Positions 16,798 through 24,617 of a DNA stretch of 32,376 nucleotides are shown here, piece after piece (the first letter of the stretch is position 1; each line of letters begins with the position of its first letter). The DNA lies in the NCBI GenBank assembly GCA_002293535.1, contig DBDK01000001.1, forward strand, positions 1-32,376. Reading direction: 5' to 3'. Position numbers and translations under genes: made by a program. This stretch comes from Alistipes sp. UBA934 (GTDB lineage Bacteria; Bacteroidota; Bacteroidia; Bacteroidales; Rikenellaceae). The notes under the pieces were generated by a model. It was not told where the DNA came from. It did not search any database and saw only the letters and a list, made by a program, of their open reading frames with translations.

Positions 16798-17691
16798 TTA
16801 AGGATGCAAAGGTAATGTTTTGTCGCGTTTATCCAAACCCCACATAACTCTATCCCGTAACGTATCGTAGTAAGATATATTTTGCAGTTGAGCCAAAAAA
16901 GTTGAATATTTCGATTTTGTGATCCGGAAACGCGCTCCGTCACCCACAATGAACGACGAGTTATCGAGCGACGCCAACAACTCCTGCCCCCGCGTACGAA
17001 CCTGCAACTCGATAACGGAGGTATCGGGCAAAACCAGCGGGCGGATGGAAAAGTTGTGAGGAGCAATGGCCGAAAGCACGAAGCACTGACAATCAGGGGC
17101 AACTATGGGTCCTCCGGCGCTTAGCGAATAGGCAGTCGAACCGGTCGGCGTACAGACAATCGAGCCGTCACCACGCATCGTCGCCAGCAAGTTACCGTCG
17201 CAAAATGCAGTCACCTCCACCATATCGGCCGTGTGACGATGCAGCGTGAATTCGTTCAAGGCGTATGGGAAGTCGGGAGCCACGGGGAAATCACCCTCGA
17301 CGGTGAGCATAGAGCGCTTCTCTATCGTATAGTTGCCCTCTTTGATTATTTCGAGAGCCTCGGCGAAGTCACCCGGAGCCACACCCGCCAAAAAACCCAG
17401 ACGACCGGCATTGACACCCACTATGGGCATTGGCAATCCACGCAGGTTGCGCACCGCATCCAAAAAAGTACCGTCACCGCCAACGGAGATCATAATAGCC
17501 CCTTTGTCGAGATCCTCCTGCGTAGGACGAGCGTAGCCAGGCAGGGTTAAACCAACCTTACTTTCGACAAACTCCACATACTCCTCATTGACGACGAACG
17601 GCATTCCGCTCTGCTCCAGCGCATACATAAAACGGCGCAGGGTCTCTTCGGTGGTGTAGTTACGAGGACGGCAGTAAATGAAAATTTTCAT
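16798..17691 (-). CDS. nadK: NAD kinase
   Basis: 297 residues from ATG 17691 (M-K-I-F-I-Y). The frame is open for another 240 codons upstream, but that part is antisense to pdxJ and shows no family similarity. The G-G-D-G-T motif is at 71-75. The D-G-S-I-V-C-T-P-T-G-S-T-A-Y-S segment and the nearby N-E-F substrate segment are also present. The enzyme phosphorylates NAD+ to NADP+. It heads the minus-strand run to uppS, bamA and ompH and is divergent from pdxJ across 39 nt. Confidence 0.95.
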   Translation of the reverse strand: MKIFIYCRPRNYTTEETLRRFMYALEQSGMPFVVNEEYVEFVESKVGLTLPGYARPTQEDLDKGAIMISVGGDGTFLDAVRNLRGLPMPIVGVNAGRLGFLAGVAPGDFAEALEIIKEGNYTIEKRSMLTVEGDFPVAPDFPYALNEFTLHRHTADMVEVTAFCDGNLLATMRGDGSIVCTPTGSTAYSLSAGGPIVAPDCQCFVLSAIAPHNFSIRPLVLPDTSVIELQVRTRGQELLASLDNSSFIVGDGARFRITKSKYSTFLAQLQNISYYDTLRDRVMWGLDKRDKTLPLHP

Positions 17692-17701
17692 AAAATTTAT
17701 G

Positions 17702-17723
17702 TAAATTTGCCGCTGTAAAGATA
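17702..17723. promoter_or_regulatory. Candidate interlocked -7 boxes of divergent pdxJ and nadK
   Basis: On the plus strand TAAATTTG (17702-17709) could be the pdxJ -7 box, 21 nt before its ATG. On the minus strand TATCTTTA (17716-17723) could be that of nadK, 24 nt before its ATG; it misses the final G. I find no good -33 box for either at 19-21 nt, so this is a moderate guess. Confidence 0.4.
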
Positions 17724-17730
17724 GCAAAAA

Positions 17731-18483
17731 ATGGCGAAACTCAGCGTCAATATAAATAAGATAGCCGTTCTGCGAAATTCGCGGGGTGGCGAACTGCCTT
17801 CGGTCACACGTGCGGCAGTAGCGGCGGAGCGTTTCGGGGCTCAGGGCATTACGGTACACCCACGACCCGACGAACGACATATTCGTTATTCCGACGTGCG
17901 CGATCTGGCGCGGATCGTGACCACCGAGTTCAACATCGAGGGTAATCCTGTAGAGCCTTCGTTCGTGGATTTGGTGCTGGAAGTGAGGCCCACGCAGGTA
18001 ACCCTGGTGCCCGATGCGCGTGGAGCGCTCACGTCGAACGCCGGTTGGGATACTATTGTTGAGGCAAATTTTTTGCGGGAAGTGACGGCGCGGTTTCATC
18101 AGGCGGGTATTCGCGTTTCGGTGTTCATCGATCCTTCGCCGGAAATGGTCGCAGGAGCTGCCGCAGTCGGAGCGGACAGAGTGGAACTTTATACCGAAGG
18201 GTATGCATGCGAGTTTGCCGCTGCGAACGACGATGCAGGGCGAGGCACCGACATAGAGACGGCGAGGGCTGCGGCAATTGCACCCTATCTTGCGGCTGCG
18301 AGGGAGGCACAGCGGTCGGGGCTTGGCCTGAACGCCGGGCACGACTTCAACTTGCAAAATTTGCGATTTTTCGCCAGGTCGATCCCCTGGCTCGACGAGG
18401 TCTCCATTGGCCACGCACTGATCGCCGACGCCTTATATTTCGGGCTCGAAAAAACTATTGAATTCTACCTGGAATGCCTCTGA
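17731..18483 (+). CDS. pdxJ: Pyridoxine 5'-phosphate synthase
   Basis: 250 residues forming a TIM barrel. The enzyme condenses 1-deoxy-D-xylulose 5-phosphate with 3-amino-2-oxopropyl phosphate to pyridoxine 5'-phosphate, the last ring-forming step of the DXP-dependent vitamin B6 route. Motifs visible: N-I-N-K-I-A-V-L-R-N-S-R, T-V-H-P-R-P-D-E-R-H-I-R (H43, R45, R49, H50), I-E-G-N-P, and G-L-N-A-G-H-D-F-N-L. The length is a little above the family norm. It heads the pdxJ, CCA enzyme, pyrD run; its last 10 nt overlap the next gene. Confidence 0.95.
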   Translation: MAKLSVNINKIAVLRNSRGGELPSVTRAAVAAERFGAQGITVHPRPDERHIRYSDVRDLARIVTTEFNIEGNPVEPSFVDLVLEVRPTQVTLVPDARGALTSNAGWDTIVEANFLREVTARFHQAGIRVSVFIDPSPEMVAGAAAVGADRVELYTEGYACEFAAANDDAGRGTDIETARAAAIAPYLAAAREAQRSGLGLNAGHDFNLQNLRFFARSIPWLDEVSIGHALIADALYFGLEKTIEFYLECL

Positions 18484-19901
18484 CCCATCCTATATTCGGT
18501 GAAATCTCACGTGTTGTCGATGAGAGAGGCCTGCGGGCATTCGTCATAGGAGGCTATGTGCGCGACTATTATCTGCACAGGCTCTCGACGGATATCGACA
18601 TCGTGGTGGCGGGCAATGGTGCGAGCCGCACGGACGGTTTAAGCTACGCGGCAGAAGTGGCGCAGGAGTTGGGGAGGCGATTGGGTGTCAATGTGCAGAT
18701 ATTCAAAACTTTCGGTACGGCGATGTTGCGTTGGAAAGGTGTGGAGATTGAGTTCGTCGAGGCGCGTCGGGAGAGTTATTCCGAAGATTCGCGAAAGCCT
18801 GCCTGCGAACCGGGCACCATAGAGGACGATCAGCTCCGACGCGATTTCACTATAAACGCGATGGGCTGGAGTCTGAATGCTGCGGATTTCGGCACGCTCT
18901 CAGATCCTTTCGGCGGAATGGAAGACCTTGAGGATCACACTATTCGAACACCGCGCGACCCGGATATCACTTTTTCGGACGACCCGCTGAGGATGATGCG
19001 TGCCATTAGATTTGCCTCGCAGCTGGGCTTCGACATCGACGACCAAACTTTCGAGGCTATCGGTCGCAACGCCTCGCGAATCGAAATCGTGTCGATGGAG
19101 CGTATAGTGGTGGAGCTGAACAAGATAATGCTCTCGCCAGTACCCTCGATGGGATTCTATATGCTGGATAACGCAGGGTTGCTGAAGCTGATCTTTCCGG
19201 AACTCGAAGCGCTGAAAGGAGTGGAACGGCGAGGGGCCAACGCTCACAAAGACAACTTCATACACACGCTCAAGGTATTGGACAACGTGGCTCTCAAAAG
19301 CAACGATCTGTGGCTACGGTGGGCGGCGCTGCTACACGATATCGGCAAACCGGCCACAAAACAATATGACCCACGACAGGGTTGGACTTTTCACCAACAC
19401 GAAGTAGTGGGTTCCAAGATGGTGTCGCGGATTTTTCGCCGGTTGAAACTGCCGCTCGACGCTCCGATGAAGTTCGTACAGAAGCTTGTGTTCCTGCATC
19501 TTAGACCTATCGTTCTAAGTGAGGACGAGGTCACGGACAGTGCTGTGCGCCGGCTGCTTTTCGAGGCGGGCGACGACGTGGAAGCGTTGATGACCTTGTG
19601 CGAAGCCGACATCACGAGCGGCAACGATGCAAAGGTGCGGCGCTATCTATCTAACTTCGAGCTGGTTCGCCGCAAGATGACCGAGATCGAAGAGAAAGAT
19701 CGCATTCGTAACTTCCAACCACCCATCACCGGCGACATTATTATGCAGACCTACGGGGTGCCTCCATCGAGCGTCGTGGGTGAGATTAAAGAGGTGATCA
19801 AGAACGCAATACTGGACGGCGAAATTCCCAACGACTACGATGCGGCATACAAATTGATGGAGCGCCTCGCAAAAGAGAAAGGACTATGTACAAAAAAATA
19901 A
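18474..19901 (+). CDS. cca: CCA-adding tRNA nucleotidyltransferase with HD domain
   Basis: 475 residues. The class II nucleotidyltransferase head has G-G-Y-V-R-D (26-31) and the metal-binding D40 and D42 of T-D-I-D. R-R-D-F-T-I-N-A-M and the R-F-A segment follow. An HD domain is at H288-D289 (L-L-H-D-I-G-K-P) with F-H-Q-H-E later. The family adds CCA, or A tails in the poly(A) polymerase branch. CCA addition is favoured because neither tRNA gene in this window encodes CCA. It overlaps pdxJ by 10 nt and pyrD by 16 nt. Its last codons contain an A7 run (19892-19898) just before the stop. Confidence 0.9.
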   Translation: MPLTHPIFGEISRVVDERGLRAFVIGGYVRDYYLHRLSTDIDIVVAGNGASRTDGLSYAAEVAQELGRRLGVNVQIFKTFGTAMLRWKGVEIEFVEARRESYSEDSRKPACEPGTIEDDQLRRDFTINAMGWSLNAADFGTLSDPFGGMEDLEDHTIRTPRDPDITFSDDPLRMMRAIRFASQLGFDIDDQTFEAIGRNASRIEIVSMERIVVELNKIMLSPVPSMGFYMLDNAGLLKLIFPELEALKGVERRGANAHKDNFIHTLKVLDNVALKSNDLWLRWAALLHDIGKPATKQYDPRQGWTFHQHEVVGSKMVSRIFRRLKLPLDAPMKFVQKLVFLHLRPIVLSEDEVTDSAVRRLLFEAGDDVEALMTLCEADITSGNDAKVRRYLSNFELVRRKMTEIEEKDRIRNFQPPITGDIIMQTYGVPPSSVVGEIKEVIKNAILDGEIPNDYDAAYKLMERLAKEKGLCTKK

Positions 19902-20947
19902 TAAGACCTATCCTGTTCCGCTTCAATGCAGAAAGGGTACACGAGTGGACTCTGGGTGCGCTGAAGCTGGCGGGGAAAATTCCTGTCCTGAGAGGGCTGC
20001 TGCGGGCGACGTTTACGATCTCCGATCCGCGGTTGGAGCGAGAGGTACTGGGGATGACCTTCCCAAATCCCGTGGGAATGGCCGCCGGATTCGACAAGGA
20101 TGCAAGGGTATATCGCGAATTGGGGATGCTGGGATTAGGCTTTGTGGAGGTGGGCACGCTAACTCCTCTGCCTCAACCCGGAAACCCCAAGCCGAGGCTA
20201 TTCCGTCTACCCAAAGATCGCGCCATCATCAACAGGATGGGGTTCAACAATCGCGGTATGGAAACGGCTGCGGAAAATCTACGTGCGCGTGACAAAAAAG
20301 AACGTGACAAAAAAGAACGCAAAAAACCTATCGTGGGTATTAATATAGGTAAGAACACTCTCACTCCCAACGAGCAGGCCCCGGCCGATTATCTGAAACT
20401 TTTCCGGAGATTGTATGAGCTGGGCGACTACTTTGTGGTGAACGTGAGTTGCCCGAACGTAGCAGGGCTGACCAAATTGCAAACTACCGAATACCTGCTA
20501 TCCGTCGTGGAGCCGCTGCTCGAATTCCGCCAAGGGCAGGACACCTACAAACCCATCCTGATAAAAATTTCGCCAGACCTTACTCGCGAAGAAACCGATG
20601 CAGCACTGAAAGTCGTGACAGATACGCTTGTGGATGGTGTGGTGGCGACCAATACAACCACCTCCCGCGAGGGGCTACACATTTCGCACAAGAAGTTAAA
20701 TGCGATCGGGAAAGGAGGTCTTAGTGGAGGCCCGCTGACTGCAAGGGCGCTCGATACCGTGAAATATGCCCGCGAAAAGATCGGCCCGACCTACCCTATC
20801 ATAGCCACCGGAGGCGTGATGACTACCACCGATGCCGTGGCAATGCTCGATGCCGGCGCCGATCTGGTGCAAATTTACACGGGGATGATCTACAATGGCC
20901 CCGGTTTTGCACGAAAAATCTGCAAAGCAATTTTAACTGAAAAGTAA
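19886..20947 (+). CDS. pyrD: Dihydroorotate dehydrogenase, class 2-like (membrane/quinone type)
   Basis: 353 residues. The enzyme oxidises dihydroorotate to orotate in pyrimidine synthesis. Class 2 features are the N-terminal helical extension (residues 1-45) that docks to the membrane, F-P-N-P-V-G-M-A-A-G-F-D-K-D, I-N-R-M-G-F-N-N and V-G-I-N-I-G-K-N. The catalytic segment is N-V-S-C-P-N with C189, where E. coli and human class 2 enzymes have Ser; Cys is the class 1 base. A charged loop (residues 132-145) holds two copies of R-D-K-K-E. The start lies in the end of the CCA gene. A promoter for the next gene follows within 25 nt. Confidence 0.94.
   Translation: MYKKIIRPILFRFNAERVHEWTLGALKLAGKIPVLRGLLRATFTISDPRLEREVLGMTFPNPVGMAAGFDKDARVYRELGMLGLGFVEVGTLTPLPQPGNPKPRLFRLPKDRAIINRMGFNNRGMETAAENLRARDKKERDKKERKKPIVGINIGKNTLTPNEQAPADYLKLFRRLYELGDYFVVNVSCPNVAGLTKLQTTEYLLSVVEPLLEFRQGQDTYKPILIKISPDLTREETDAALKVVTDTLVDGVVATNTTTSREGLHISHKKLNAIGKGGLSGGPLTARALDTVKYAREKIGPTYPIIATGGVMTTTDAVAMLDAGADLVQIYTGMIYNGPGFARKICKAILTEK
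20288..20317 (+). repeat. 15-nt perfect tandem repeat inside pyrD
   Basis: Two perfect copies of cgtgacaaaaaagaa, adding R-D-K-K-E twice in a loop between the I-N-R-M-G-F and V-G-I-N-I-G-K-N segments. A further A6 run follows at once. A change in copy number would keep the frame. Confidence 0.85.
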
Positions 20948-20959
20948 TAAAATTAACCA

Positions 20960-20967
20960 TAACTTTG
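20960..20967 (+). promoter_or_regulatory. -7 box (TAACTTTG) of the response regulator gene
   Basis: An exact TAnnTTTG, ending 5 nt before ATG 20973, in the short gap after pyrD. At the -33 position only a weak ACTG is seen (20936-20939, spacer 20). Predicts a leaderless transcript for the two-component pair. Confidence 0.6.
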
Positions 20968-20972
20968 GGGGT

Positions 20973-21674
20973 ATGAAAAGACGAATCCTTATTGTCGATG
21001 ACGAGCAGGACATTTTGGAGATCCTCTCGTTCAATCTCCAAAGCGAAGGTTACAGTGTCGATACCGCAACCTCAGCCGAAGAGGCGCTCGAAAAACTCTC
21101 ACCGCAGCACGCTCTGATCCTTCTGGACGTGATGATGGGCGGCATAAGCGGCTACCATATGGCCGAAAAGCTACGCAAGCAGGGTAATGCCGTGCCGATA
21201 ATCTTTCTAACCGCCAAGGACACCGAGAACGATATGCTCACAGGATTTTCGGTCGGCGGCGATGACTATATTTCCAAACCCTTCTCGCTCAAAGAGGTAT
21301 CGGCGCGCGTGAAAGCGGTTCTAAAGCGTGGCCCATCGACCAAAGCGGCCTCCGAACCGGTACAGCAGGATAACACCTCCGAAAAACTCACTATAGGCGA
21401 TATTGTGCTCGATCTGCAAACCAAAGAACTGGCGATCGACGGCAAACCCGTGGCTCTGACCAAGACCGAATTCGAAATTCTGGCTCTGTTGGCATCGAGT
21501 CCGTCGAGGCTTTTCTCGCGCGAGGAGATCATCGAGAGGCTGTGGAAGGATGCCCCATACACCACCGAGCGCACGATCGACGTTCACATCACCCGCCTGC
21601 GCAAAAAGATGGGTGAACACGCCTCGTGGATCTCGTCGCGAACAGGTTACGGATATAGATTCAATCCGGTATGA
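20973..21674 (+). CDS. OmpR/PhoB-type response regulator
   Basis: 233 residues. The receiver domain (1-120) has the acidic pair D9-D10, phospho-acceptor D52 (L-L-D-V-M-M), T80 and K102 (S-K-P-F). The winged-helix DNA-binding domain (about 135-232) ends with the T-x-R-T-I-D-V-H-I-T-R-L-R-K-K recognition helix and R-T-G-Y-G-Y-R-F. It is a transcription factor controlled by the kinase encoded next, whose ATG overlaps its stop (ATGA). It may answer envelope or phosphate-type signals; target and signal cannot be read from the sequence. Confidence 0.93.
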   Translation: MKRRILIVDDEQDILEILSFNLQSEGYSVDTATSAEEALEKLSPQHALILLDVMMGGISGYHMAEKLRKQGNAVPIIFLTAKDTENDMLTGFSVGGDDYISKPFSLKEVSARVKAVLKRGPSTKAASEPVQQDNTSEKLTIGDIVLDLQTKELAIDGKPVALTKTEFEILALLASSPSRLFSREEIIERLWKDAPYTTERTIDVHITRLRKKMGEHASWISSRTGYGYRFNPV

Positions 21675-22483
21675 TGACCTATATACTTATTGCCATTGCC
21701 GCCTTGTGCATAGTCGGGGTGATTTGTTATCGCGTGGGACGGTCGGTGGGAAATTCTGCCGAACGCGAACGCCAACAGGAAATCCGCGAGCAGACCCGCC
21801 GACTCAAGCAGGAGATGACGGGCAACATTGCCCACGAGCTACGTACACCCGTGACCAGTATTCGTGGATTCTTGGAGATAGTGCTGGGCAACGAGGGTCT
21901 CGATCACCAGCGCCGCGAAGAGTATCTGCACAGGGCCTACGGCCAAACTCATACTTTGTCGGAGCTTATTTCGGATATGAGCCTGCTGGCGCGAATCGAC
22001 GAGAAGCAGGGAGCGTTCGAGTTCGTGGACGTGGATGTGACCGAACTGCTGGAGAAAGTGCTCTCCGATGCATCGGCGGCACTGGCCGAAAAGAATATCT
22101 CGTTCCAGGTCGATATTCCGCAGGGGTTGGTGCTCAAGGCGAACCAAAGTTTACTATATTCGGTGTTCCGCAACCTGACGGATAACGTCGTAGCCCACGC
22201 GGGCGAGAACATAGAGATTCGTGTCGGAGCAGTCGATAAGGGTGGGCGAATGGTTCGGTTCACGTTTGCCGATACCGGCCGCGGAATTCCTGACGGCGAA
22301 CACCTGGAGCGTCTCTTCGAGCGATTCTATCGCGTCAGCGAAGGTCGCACAAGGGCTGCAGGGGGTTCAGGTCTCGGACTTTCGATCGTCAAAAACACTA
22401 TCGAGCTTCACGGTGGCACCATTTCGGTGAAGAATGGCAAGGAGAGCGGACTGGAATTTACGTTCTCACTGCCTGCTCGCTAA
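21671..22483 (+). CDS. Short membrane-anchored sensor histidine kinase
   Basis: 270 residues. One membrane helix (about 3-21) is followed at once by a charged linker and the HisKA domain with H55 (N-I-A-H-E-L-R-T-P). The ATPase part has the N-box R-N-L-T-D-N-V, G1 D-T-G-R-G-I-P, F-box F-E-R-F-Y-R and G2 G-G-S-G-L-G-L-S-I-V-K. There is no periplasmic sensor, PAS or HAMP domain, so the signal must come through the helix, a partner protein or the linker. A second ATG 3 nt downstream is an alternative start. Partner of the preceding regulator. Confidence 0.92.
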   Translation: MMTYILIAIAALCIVGVICYRVGRSVGNSAERERQQEIREQTRRLKQEMTGNIAHELRTPVTSIRGFLEIVLGNEGLDHQRREEYLHRAYGQTHTLSELISDMSLLARIDEKQGAFEFVDVDVTELLEKVLSDASAALAEKNISFQVDIPQGLVLKANQSLLYSVFRNLTDNVVAHAGENIEIRVGAVDKGGRMVRFTFADTGRGIPDGEHLERLFERFYRVSEGRTRAAGGSGLGLSIVKNTIELHGGTISVKNGKESGLEFTFSLPAR

Positions 22484-22494
22484 AACACCCTCAC

Positions 22495-22515
22495 ATCGGC
22501 TCAACCGATCTTTTT
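22495..22515 (+). terminator. Possible terminator after the two-component pair
   Basis: ATCGG-ctcaa-CCGAT followed by C and T5. The stem is only 5 bp, so this is weak. A second, 6-bp palindrome without a T tract lies at 22574-22590. Otherwise 22484-22635 holds nothing that I recognise. Confidence 0.4.
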
Positions 22516-22635
22516 CGGCACAATATTTGATGCTGACTTCTCGCGGGGTTGTTTCCATTGCCAACTCGCGAGCGTGGTCTCTACGACCACTTGGCAGTTA
22601 TACGGAACCGCCCCCTTTATTGTTCTGTCCTCTAT

Positions 22636-23892
22636 CTATTTACGCACTCGCGATCCCACCAGCGCATAGTAGAGCATAAATATCTCGCCGAAGATCACCA
22701 ACAACCACGACCATCGCCAGCCGCCCAAACTGTCGGCCAAAACACCCTGCAATAGAGGCAAAATCGCCCCACCGACGACTCCGATCATAAACACACCCGA
22801 TGCGACGGAGGTGTATTTGCCCAAGTCTGTAACCGAGAGGGTGAAGATCGCGCCCCACATAATAGAATGGAAAAGGCCCACAGCGGCCAGCAGCCACGGA
22901 TTGTCCATAGACACGGCCAGCAACACGAGCACGGTTGCCGCGACCGTCGTGGTTACGAGTTGCACCCTCGGCGGAATTTTTTTCAGCGTGCTGCCCACAA
23001 GCCTGCCGATGAGCATCCCACCCCAATAGATCGTAGCCATCAGCGTGATAGCCGAGCCGGGAAACGTCTGCTCCAGAGCATAGAGATTGATGTTGGCGCC
23101 GATACAGACCTCAACGCCGACATAGAAAAATATCGCTATAACACCAAGCGTGAGGTGGCGAAACGACCAAACGCTCTTCTCAAGTTTCTCGCCCGCCTCA
23201 ACCCTTGTACCCTCGATGTCGGGCAGCGAAAAACGCCCCAGCACAACAGCCACAACGGCAATTACGACCATCAGCACGGCGAACGGAACCATCAACTGAC
23301 TGATCTGAACCTCTTCCATCGCCACACCACCGAAGACAATACCTGTAACAAAATAAGGAGCGATGGTGGTACCTATCGAGTTGGACGAACCACCGATCGC
23401 AAGTCTCTGGATGGGTTGCGTACCCTTGACATAACAAGCAGTGAGATAAGGGTTTATGACGACTTGCAAAATAGTGGCCGAAGCTCCTGCAACGAACGAA
23501 CCCAGCAGGAAGATGAAGAATCCGACCGGAACGCTAATCGCTCCGGCGTGCAAAGCCGATTCGGGAAAGCGCACCGTGAACCACGACGAAAGGAAAAACA
23601 GCCCCAACCCCGCGATCATCACAACGAGCGAACGGATCAGCGTACCCTTATAACCGAATCGCGAAATCCACCTCGACCCTATGCCGCCACAGATCGGATA
23701 GGCCAGAAACCACGAGAAGGTGATGAGCGTTGCAAAAGTGTTTTTCAGGTCGCCCACTCCGTCCAAAAAAGCATTCTTGAGCGGCCCCTGGAACTGGGCG
23801 TTGGCCGTGGTAAGGAAGCCCACGATAAAAAACAGGAACACCATCACCAGGAACGGCCCCACGTAATTAGTTTGAGTTTTTTGCTGTGTCAT
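22636..23892 (-). CDS. FHS/FucP-type MFS sugar:proton symporter
   Basis: 418 residues with about 12 membrane helices. The N-terminal part G-F-L-T-T-A-N-A-Q-F-Q-G-P-L-K and the G-S-R-W-I-S-R-F-G-Y-K-G loop place it in the fucose-galactose-glucose-N-acetylglucosamine symporter group (FucP, GluP, NagP). It is an inner-membrane importer of a free monosaccharide. It is the third gene of the ROK kinase, NagB-like, transporter run; its ATG overlaps the stop of the NagB-like gene (ATGA). That context suggests a hexosamine or glucose as substrate (inference). Confidence 0.87.
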   Translation of the reverse strand: MTQQKTQTNYVGPFLVMVFLFFIVGFLTTANAQFQGPLKNAFLDGVGDLKNTFATLITFSWFLAYPICGGIGSRWISRFGYKGTLIRSLVVMIAGLGLFFLSSWFTVRFPESALHAGAISVPVGFFIFLLGSFVAGASATILQVVINPYLTACYVKGTQPIQRLAIGGSSNSIGTTIAPYFVTGIVFGGVAMEEVQISQLMVPFAVLMVVIAVVAVVLGRFSLPDIEGTRVEAGEKLEKSVWSFRHLTLGVIAIFFYVGVEVCIGANINLYALEQTFPGSAITLMATIYWGGMLIGRLVGSTLKKIPPRVQLVTTTVAATVLVLLAVSMDNPWLLAAVGLFHSIMWGAIFTLSVTDLGKYTSVASGVFMIGVVGGAILPLLQGVLADSLGGWRWSWLLVIFGEIFMLYYALVGSRVRK

Positions 23893-24617
23893 AGCAGTTT
23901 GGCTGATTGGATGTCTAACAAGAATTCACAATTAGGATGAAGCTGTAGCACGGAGCTCGGATTGTCAATAGAAATGGGGCCCGTGAGCATTTGTTTCACT
24001 ATTTCCGCTTTGCTTTCGCCCTTTGCTACCAGCAGAATGCGGCGCGAGTGCATAATATCCTTGATTCCGAGCGTGATACCTCCGAGTGGCGCAGTTGCAA
24101 TGCCGGTATCGCGGCGAATTCGAGCCTCCAGAGCTTCGTCCATCTTCGAGACCCACGCCGTACTCTCGAAAGGAGTTCCGGGCTGATTGAACCCAAGATG
24201 GCCGTTCACACCCAGTCCCAACACCTGCAAATCCACCCCACCCCTGCGAGCCAACTCGCCGGAAAACTTAACGCACTCGGCATCAAAATCATCGGAAAGG
24301 GTCGGTGGCATAATAAAGTTTTCAGCAGGAACGCCCAACACATCAATGAGTTGCGTGCGAAGCATAGTGTAGCAAGCGCCGGCATAATCCCTGGAGACGC
24401 CAGTCACTTCATCCACCCCGAAAATGGTCGCTTGCGAAACGTCGAACGGATGTGTAGCGAAAATTTCACTGATCACGGCGTGCATATTTCTGGTCGTCTG
24501 GCCCGTCGAAAGACCTACGACAGCACGCGGGTTATTCAAAATTTCGCCCACCACCCGCCAAGCAGCCAGGCGGTCAAATTCATTCTCCGAGCGAGCAATG
24601 GTTATATTGAGCTTCAT
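23889..24617 (-). CDS. NagB/AgaI-family amino-sugar-6-phosphate deaminase/isomerase
   Basis: 242 residues. The family converts glucosamine-6-phosphate (NagB) or galactosamine-6-phosphate (AgaI-like) to the ketose phosphate and ammonia. Visible motifs: G-L-S-T-G-Q-T-T (phosphate loop), F-G-V-D-E with D69, G-L-G-V-N-G-H-L-G-F-N-Q-P-G with H140, and S-S-V-L-Q-L-H-P-N. Compared with E. coli NagB, Asp141 is N138 and Glu148 is Q145. The first change occurs in other active family members; the second is less usual, so the exact substrate and reaction are open. The start lies 38 nt inside the kinase gene in another frame, and the end overlaps the transporter gene. Confidence 0.82.
   Translation of the reverse strand: MKLNITIARSENEFDRLAAWRVVGEILNNPRAVVGLSTGQTTRNMHAVISEIFATHPFDVSQATIFGVDEVTGVSRDYAGACYTMLRTQLIDVLGVPAENFIMPPTLSDDFDAECVKFSGELARRGGVDLQVLGLGVNGHLGFNQPGTPFESTAWVSKMDEALEARIRRDTGIATAPLGGITLGIKDIMHSRRILLVAKGESKAEIVKQMLTGPISIDNPSSVLQLHPNCEFLLDIQSAKLL

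Noticed and set aside
16807..16814. TACCTTTG as a uppS promoter
   Set aside because: It lies within nadK codons with no clear -33 box, and uppS directly abuts nadK, so co-transcription explains its expression.
17692..18414. N-terminal extension of nadK by 241 codons
   Set aside because: Antisense to pdxJ, not like NadK, while ATG 17691 gives a normal family N-terminus.
22867..23940. 357-codon open frame antisense to the transporter gene
   Set aside because: Rich in Arg, His and Asn with no family features; a shadow of the hydrophobic MFS coding sequence.
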